Assembly: GCA_964200075.2 (NCBI GenBank)
Contig: CAXNAA020000058.1
Span: 1-30,680, forward strand
Source of the DNA: Sphacelaria rigidula
Lineage: Eukaryota; Phaeophyceae; Sphacelariales
Reading direction: 5' to 3'
DNA: 30,680 nt
Shown: in pieces, positions 27,440 through 30,680 of the stretch
Position numbering within the stretch: position 1 is the first letter of the stretch
Layout of the letters: every line of letters begins with the position of its first letter
Program-made: the position numbers and the translations under genes
Notes under the pieces: model-generated
The model's input: the letters and a program-made list of their open reading frames with translations, nothing else
What the model was told of the DNA's origin: nothing
Databases searched by the model: none

Positions 27440-28010
27440 CAGTAAACAGTGACATCGAGAGTAGAGGGCACGATTGAGAATGAGAAGCGGTCAATTTGTG
27501 AATGAATCATTTCAATTCCGAAATGCCCCTCCACAAGGCCCGATGTGCTTTCTGTTGTAGCTTGCCACTGAGTGAGGCCCACGATATCTCTGAGCGGGAT
27601 GCTACGGTAGGGGTGCACAAACATATTCCGAGGTTAGAATTATTGTTAAGAGCCCTTAGTCTCATCCCAAACACGACTTATGAAATATATGTGAGAGCAC
27701 GCGTCATGTGCGAGGAATATCCCGAATGATTTTTCGAACGGGAATACCCGCCTGACCTATATTCTTGTGCATCTAGAATCGTTGAGAGTCCCTGAACCAG
27801 ACAAGATTTTGCGCAAAATGTACACCCCTACCGCAGCATTATTGCTCCTGAGTAGGATATTGACATGTAGCTGTGAGCACACGCCGCCAGCAGTGATGGA
27901 GGCGAAAAAGAGCACATAAGAAATGAAATATTGGCCAAGTTGAAGCGAATGAACAAAGCCACTCTCTCAATCAGCGCTCTACTATCAATCTCACGAAGAC
28001 GTAGTTCTAG
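27440..28010 (+). mobile_element. MITE-like element, copy M3, interrupted
   Basis: Two parts (27440-27591 and 27848-28010) match M2 at 28587-28730 and 28731-28880: CGAGAGTAGAGGGCACGATT, GAGAAGCGGTCAATTTG, GAAATGCCCCTCCACAAGGC, GTAGCTTGCCACTGAG, then GAGTAGGATATTGACATGTAG, GTGATGGAGGCGAAAAAGAG and ATCTCACGAAGAC. The interruption is itself a TIR element. The left end is worn. Confidence 0.72.
27592..27847. mobile_element. Second TIR element, nested inside M3
   Basis: The left end carries ATGCTACGGTAGGGGTG (27599-27615) and the right end, reverse-complemented, ATGCTGCGGTAGGGGTG, followed by CACA/TACA. The match may extend outward to GAGC on both sides. It splits M3 exactly within GATATCTCTGAGTAGG, a site intact in M2. 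The flanks can be read as a 2-bp duplication (CT) or as a diverged 11-bp duplication (CTGAGCGGGAT / CTGAGTAGGAT). There is no coding capacity. A non-autonomous DNA transposon is the best reading. Confidence 0.7.
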
Positions 28011-28586
28011 ATTGTTCGCAGTGTCCATTGGGCTGTGCAGATATATGCCGTCATCTCTATCCCTTTCCTAAACCCCCCGTATATCTCCAAGTGTTCTTCC
28101 TCGTCTACTTTGCGTTTGAGGCTTGGGCACGAGTGCCTTTTTAAATGATGCAGAGGATTATGATTTTGACACACACCTTCGAGGGAGACCCCAACACTGA
28201 GAATACCCAAGATCCTCTAGAAGTGAGGATTTTTAAACGGACGGAACTGAGGGTGACGTTTGGAGAATCCCCTCGGGGATCTTCGACGTTGGCTGAATGA
28301 TTAAGTGTATCAGTCTAACACGATTTGCGGGTGTGTGCCTTATTCCACGAAAAACGGCACACGCGACCCATCGGCTCCTCTTTGAAATCCCTCCATTGCA
28401 TTTTTTTCCTCTACTATAAGGCAAAATGCTCCCCTAGAGGATGAATACCCTTTAGACGGTCATAGTTCCTGTGTAGTGGTCAGTAAACGAGTCCTGTAGA
28501 GGACATCCATCACGTGCTCAAGGGGATCAAGTGTCCTCTAGCGACTTTGTGTACTGTCCACTCCAGAGGCATTGTGACCCTCTAGA
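28010..28586. other. Stretch without a recognisable gene; scattered CTCTAG motifs
   Basis: CTCTAG or its complement CTAGAG, and near variants (TGTAGAGG, TCCAGAGG), occur at least five times between 28213 and 28586. A segment near 28295 (TTGGCTGAATGATTAAGTG) looks like a serine- or leucine-type tRNA A box but has no B box after it. No gene is supported. Confidence 0.45.
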
Positions 28587-28880
28587 AACAACGTTTTCGT
28601 GAAATTGAGAGTAGAGGATACGATTGAGAGTGAGAAGCGGTTAATTAGTGAGTGTATCGTTTCAGTTCAGAAATGCCCCTCCACGAGGCCCGGTATGCTT
28701 TCTGTAGTAGCTTGCCACTAAGGCCCTTGATATCTCTGAGTAGGATATCGACGTGTAGCTGTAAGCACATGCCAGTGATGGACGAGAAGAAAAGCGCAAA
28801 CGAAATGAAAAATTGGCGACGTTAAAGCGAATCACCAGAGCCTCTCTTCATCAGCGCCCTACTCTCCATCTCACGAAAAC
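28587..28880 (+). mobile_element. MITE-like element with terminal inverted repeats, copy M2
   Basis: AACAACGTTTTCGTGAAATTG at the left and CATCTCACGAAAAC at the right are inverted repeats (GTTTTCGTGA core). The interior matches M1 in reverse: GATATCTCTGAGTAGGATAT, GCCACTAAGGCCCTTGATAT, AAATGCCCCTCCACGAGGCC and GCGAATCACCAGAGCC. By eye the identity with M1 is about 80-85 per cent. No ORF is present. Confidence 0.76.
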
Positions 28881-29124
28881 CTCTGAAGCGGGTATTTGAT
28901 CATCGAGAGTACCATTTCGCCCTTTGGAGGGAAAAAAAAGCGCGATCGTGGGATTTCAAGGAGGAGCCAATTGGCCGCGTGAGAATGTTTAGGGTATTGA
29001 CCCGTCGAACTTTCAAAGAATCGCATGTATCGGCGCTGTAACCCGTGTAAAAAAAATGACACGCCTCTTCCCTACTCTTGCTGACAGACCCATCTCCTGT
29101 CGGAGCTTGGGAGAACATATCGGC

Positions 29125-29367
29125 CACACGTCGGAAATCTCATGAGCTACCTGAAATAACTAATAATGGAAAATAACTCTCAAATCTTTTGTACAAAACA
29201 CGTGACAGCGGTGTCCGAGAAGCCAACAGCGTTCCCGCTACACCACGTGCTCGGCGTATATCGCTGTCGGGAGCCAATACGGGAATAGTGGCCAAATGAG
29301 CTATGATCCGGATCAGTACTATAGTAAGTAGTGATATCTAGGTAGCTCATGAGCTGTCCGACGTGTG
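29125..29367. repeat. 243-bp unit bounded by 28-bp inverted repeats
   Basis: CACACGTCGG, AATCT and CATGAGCTACCT (29125-29152) are reverse-complemented at 29340-29367 with two mismatches. Inside, GACAGCG (29204), CCGAG (29215), CTCGG (29250) and CGCTGTC (29262) form a second nested stem. No coding capacity is seen. It could be another MITE, but no second copy is found in this window. Confidence 0.78.
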
Positions 29368-30680
29368 AAAATGTCAGACATGCAACCGGGGAAAGGGGGT
29401 CAATTGATCCCCCAAGTACGGATTCGTCCCGAAAAATGGACAAGGATCAAGAGTGTAATGCCAAAAACATTACGCTGCCGAATAACAAGGGTATAAATAT
29501 TATGTGGGATGTTGGGCAGCGACGCTCTCAACCATGCCGCCAGGAGCGACCCAGTCATGACGCCCCATTCCAGTCCCAGCAGCTCTCTTGTTATGCACGA
29601 TGAGCTGCAAAACGATAGTAACGAGAAGGGGCCGTGAATGTATGGAATACGCGTTTGAATCAGGGCCGGTTGATGAAGTGGAATACCCTTGAACCTTCTC
29701 AAGGGCTCTTGGTACACGAAGGTAGGTGGGTACTTCAAACACGGGGGTAGATATGTGTGGGACGAGAGGACGGGGGGGAAGTAGACGGTACTCATACCGT
29801 GGCATCCAGAGTCCAGTGGAAAATGACAAGGTCATTGGTTCCGATTAATTACAGATATTTGACAGGCGAACAAATACTTCCAAAACGCCACAACTTTTCA
29901 TCAAAAAACGATATACATGACAGACAGCGAGCGCCCAACACTACACCGTGTGGGAGGAGTACGTATCCGCCAGGATTCAATCATTTCCCTCCTACAAAGT
30001 TAACGCGCGCATGCCACTTCGGGGCATCCACATATTTGCTAGAACCCTAAGCAGGTCGGACCAACAGTTTCTCGTTTCCTCCGACCGAAGGGCGATATAT
30101 CGGTTATGCTAGCTCTCGACGAAGTATTGAATTCGATCCATCAACCCATCAATGCAACCTATGGTCGATTTTGTCAACGGGGCAACACGCAAAACCCCAA
30201 GCAAAACATGAAAATCCACACAACTCGAGCGCTTGGCACTTCACCTAGCCCTCACCGCATATTCTTCGCGTTCACGATGTCAATTACCACCATGTATGCC
30301 ACAACACACAACAACCAGAACAAGCGAAAAACTCCCCGCAACGCAACCGGGGAAGCGCTCGGGAGGCAGGGTAAGGGAGGGAAGAATTCACCAACATGCA
30401 CATAACACCACCTGTGTGTTTCCAAGACGAAAATCTCACCTCAAACCATCAAAAACGTGGTAATCTGATTCCCTGCGTGACCCATCGATCGTGAGAATCA
30501 AGAGAGACAGATGACTTCCAGTGGTATTCCACCTGCTGTATGTTTCAAGTGCACACAGCAAGCCATTCAGAACCTACCCTTTCCTCTCGTTCGGAAAAAA
30601 AAAACACTAATTTGCGATTCAAATACTGCCATTAACACAACGAGGCAGGAAACGAGAGAACGACCCCCGAACAATACACA
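29368..30680. other. Stretch without a recognisable gene
   Basis: The longest frame (29400-29795, minus, 131 residues) has hydrophobic patches near its middle and end but overlaps another frame of similar length on the same strand and shows no motif. The last 400 bases are A/C-rich with short proline, threonine and asparagine-rich frames. No repeat shared with the rest of the window was found. Confidence 0.45.

Noticed and set aside
28290-28380. Serine- or leucine-type tRNA gene
   Set aside because: Only an A-box-like segment is present. No B box or T arm follows within the expected distance.
29190-29260. tRNA gene on the minus strand with A box TGGTGTAGCGGG
   Set aside because: The A-box consensus fits, but the anticodon stem is poor and no B box follows. 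It is explained better as part of the nested inverted repeat.
29400-29795. 131-residue minus-strand ORF with hydrophobic segments
   Set aside because: The hydrophobic patches do not form clear membrane spans, another frame of similar size overlaps it, and no family is recognised.
1-30680. Telomeric repeats or a phage-type, toxin or defence gene cluster
   Set aside because: No TTAGGG-like arrays, no operon spacing and no such protein families were found. The window is made of eukaryotic mobile-element relics.

Overview
The window looks like a gene-poor, transposon-filled stretch of a eukaryotic nuclear genome. I found no intact host gene, no rRNA gene, no canonical intact tRNA gene, no CRISPR array and no bacterial-style operon. 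The only recognisable protein homologies belong to transposable elements: Ty3/Gypsy gag, protease, reverse transcriptase, RNase H, integrase and chromodomain, plus the C-terminal end of a LINE and a doubtful Copia piece. All are broken by stops and frame changes. The Gypsy sequences remind me of chromodomain elements of oomycetes and algae (WVDD reverse transcriptase motif, LLSRW after RNase H, DVHVAR in the integrase tail). This is an impression from memory, so I do not name an organism.

Layout. Bases 1-3350 hold microsatellites, a 302-bp terminal-inverted-repeat element (466-768), an 11-bp minisatellite (981-1057) and a possible Copia fragment (2882-3379). Bases 3440-6660 hold worn LTR pieces, one of them inverted, with tRNA-like SINE modules inserted, including a 78-bp near-perfect palindrome (4105-4182). 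Bases 6700-8950 are a long repeat that recurs at about 14400-15770 and 17000-18660. Its minus strand carries gag-like frames and a repeated peptide of about 40 residues. Bases 11190-13140 hold a second, internally deleted Gypsy gag-pol. Bases 13228-13927 hold two SINE-like units of about 325 bp placed tail to tail, with a truncated third unit at 10210-10338. Bases 14000-19260 hold three related LTRs, two gag-only interiors and a third pol fragment.

Bases 20040-26515 hold the best-preserved Gypsy copy. It lies on the minus strand and reads, in transcript order, LTR (26515-26375), gag, protease, reverse transcriptase, RNase H, integrase, chromodomain, LTR (21300-20805). Bases 26769-27202 form a 434-bp palindrome next to a LINE end (27203-27436). 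After it come two more copies of the TIR element, one of them split by another TIR element (27592-27847). Bases 28880-30680 hold a further 243-bp inverted-repeat unit and otherwise nothing I recognise.

How the parts relate: an autonomous chromodomain Gypsy family could have supplied the proteins needed to move the gag-only relatives. The SINE-like units, with internal RNA polymerase III boxes, would depend on a LINE such as the one whose tail is seen here. The TIR units carry no protein and would depend on a DNA transposase from elsewhere. The divergence between copies suggests that most are old and inactive.
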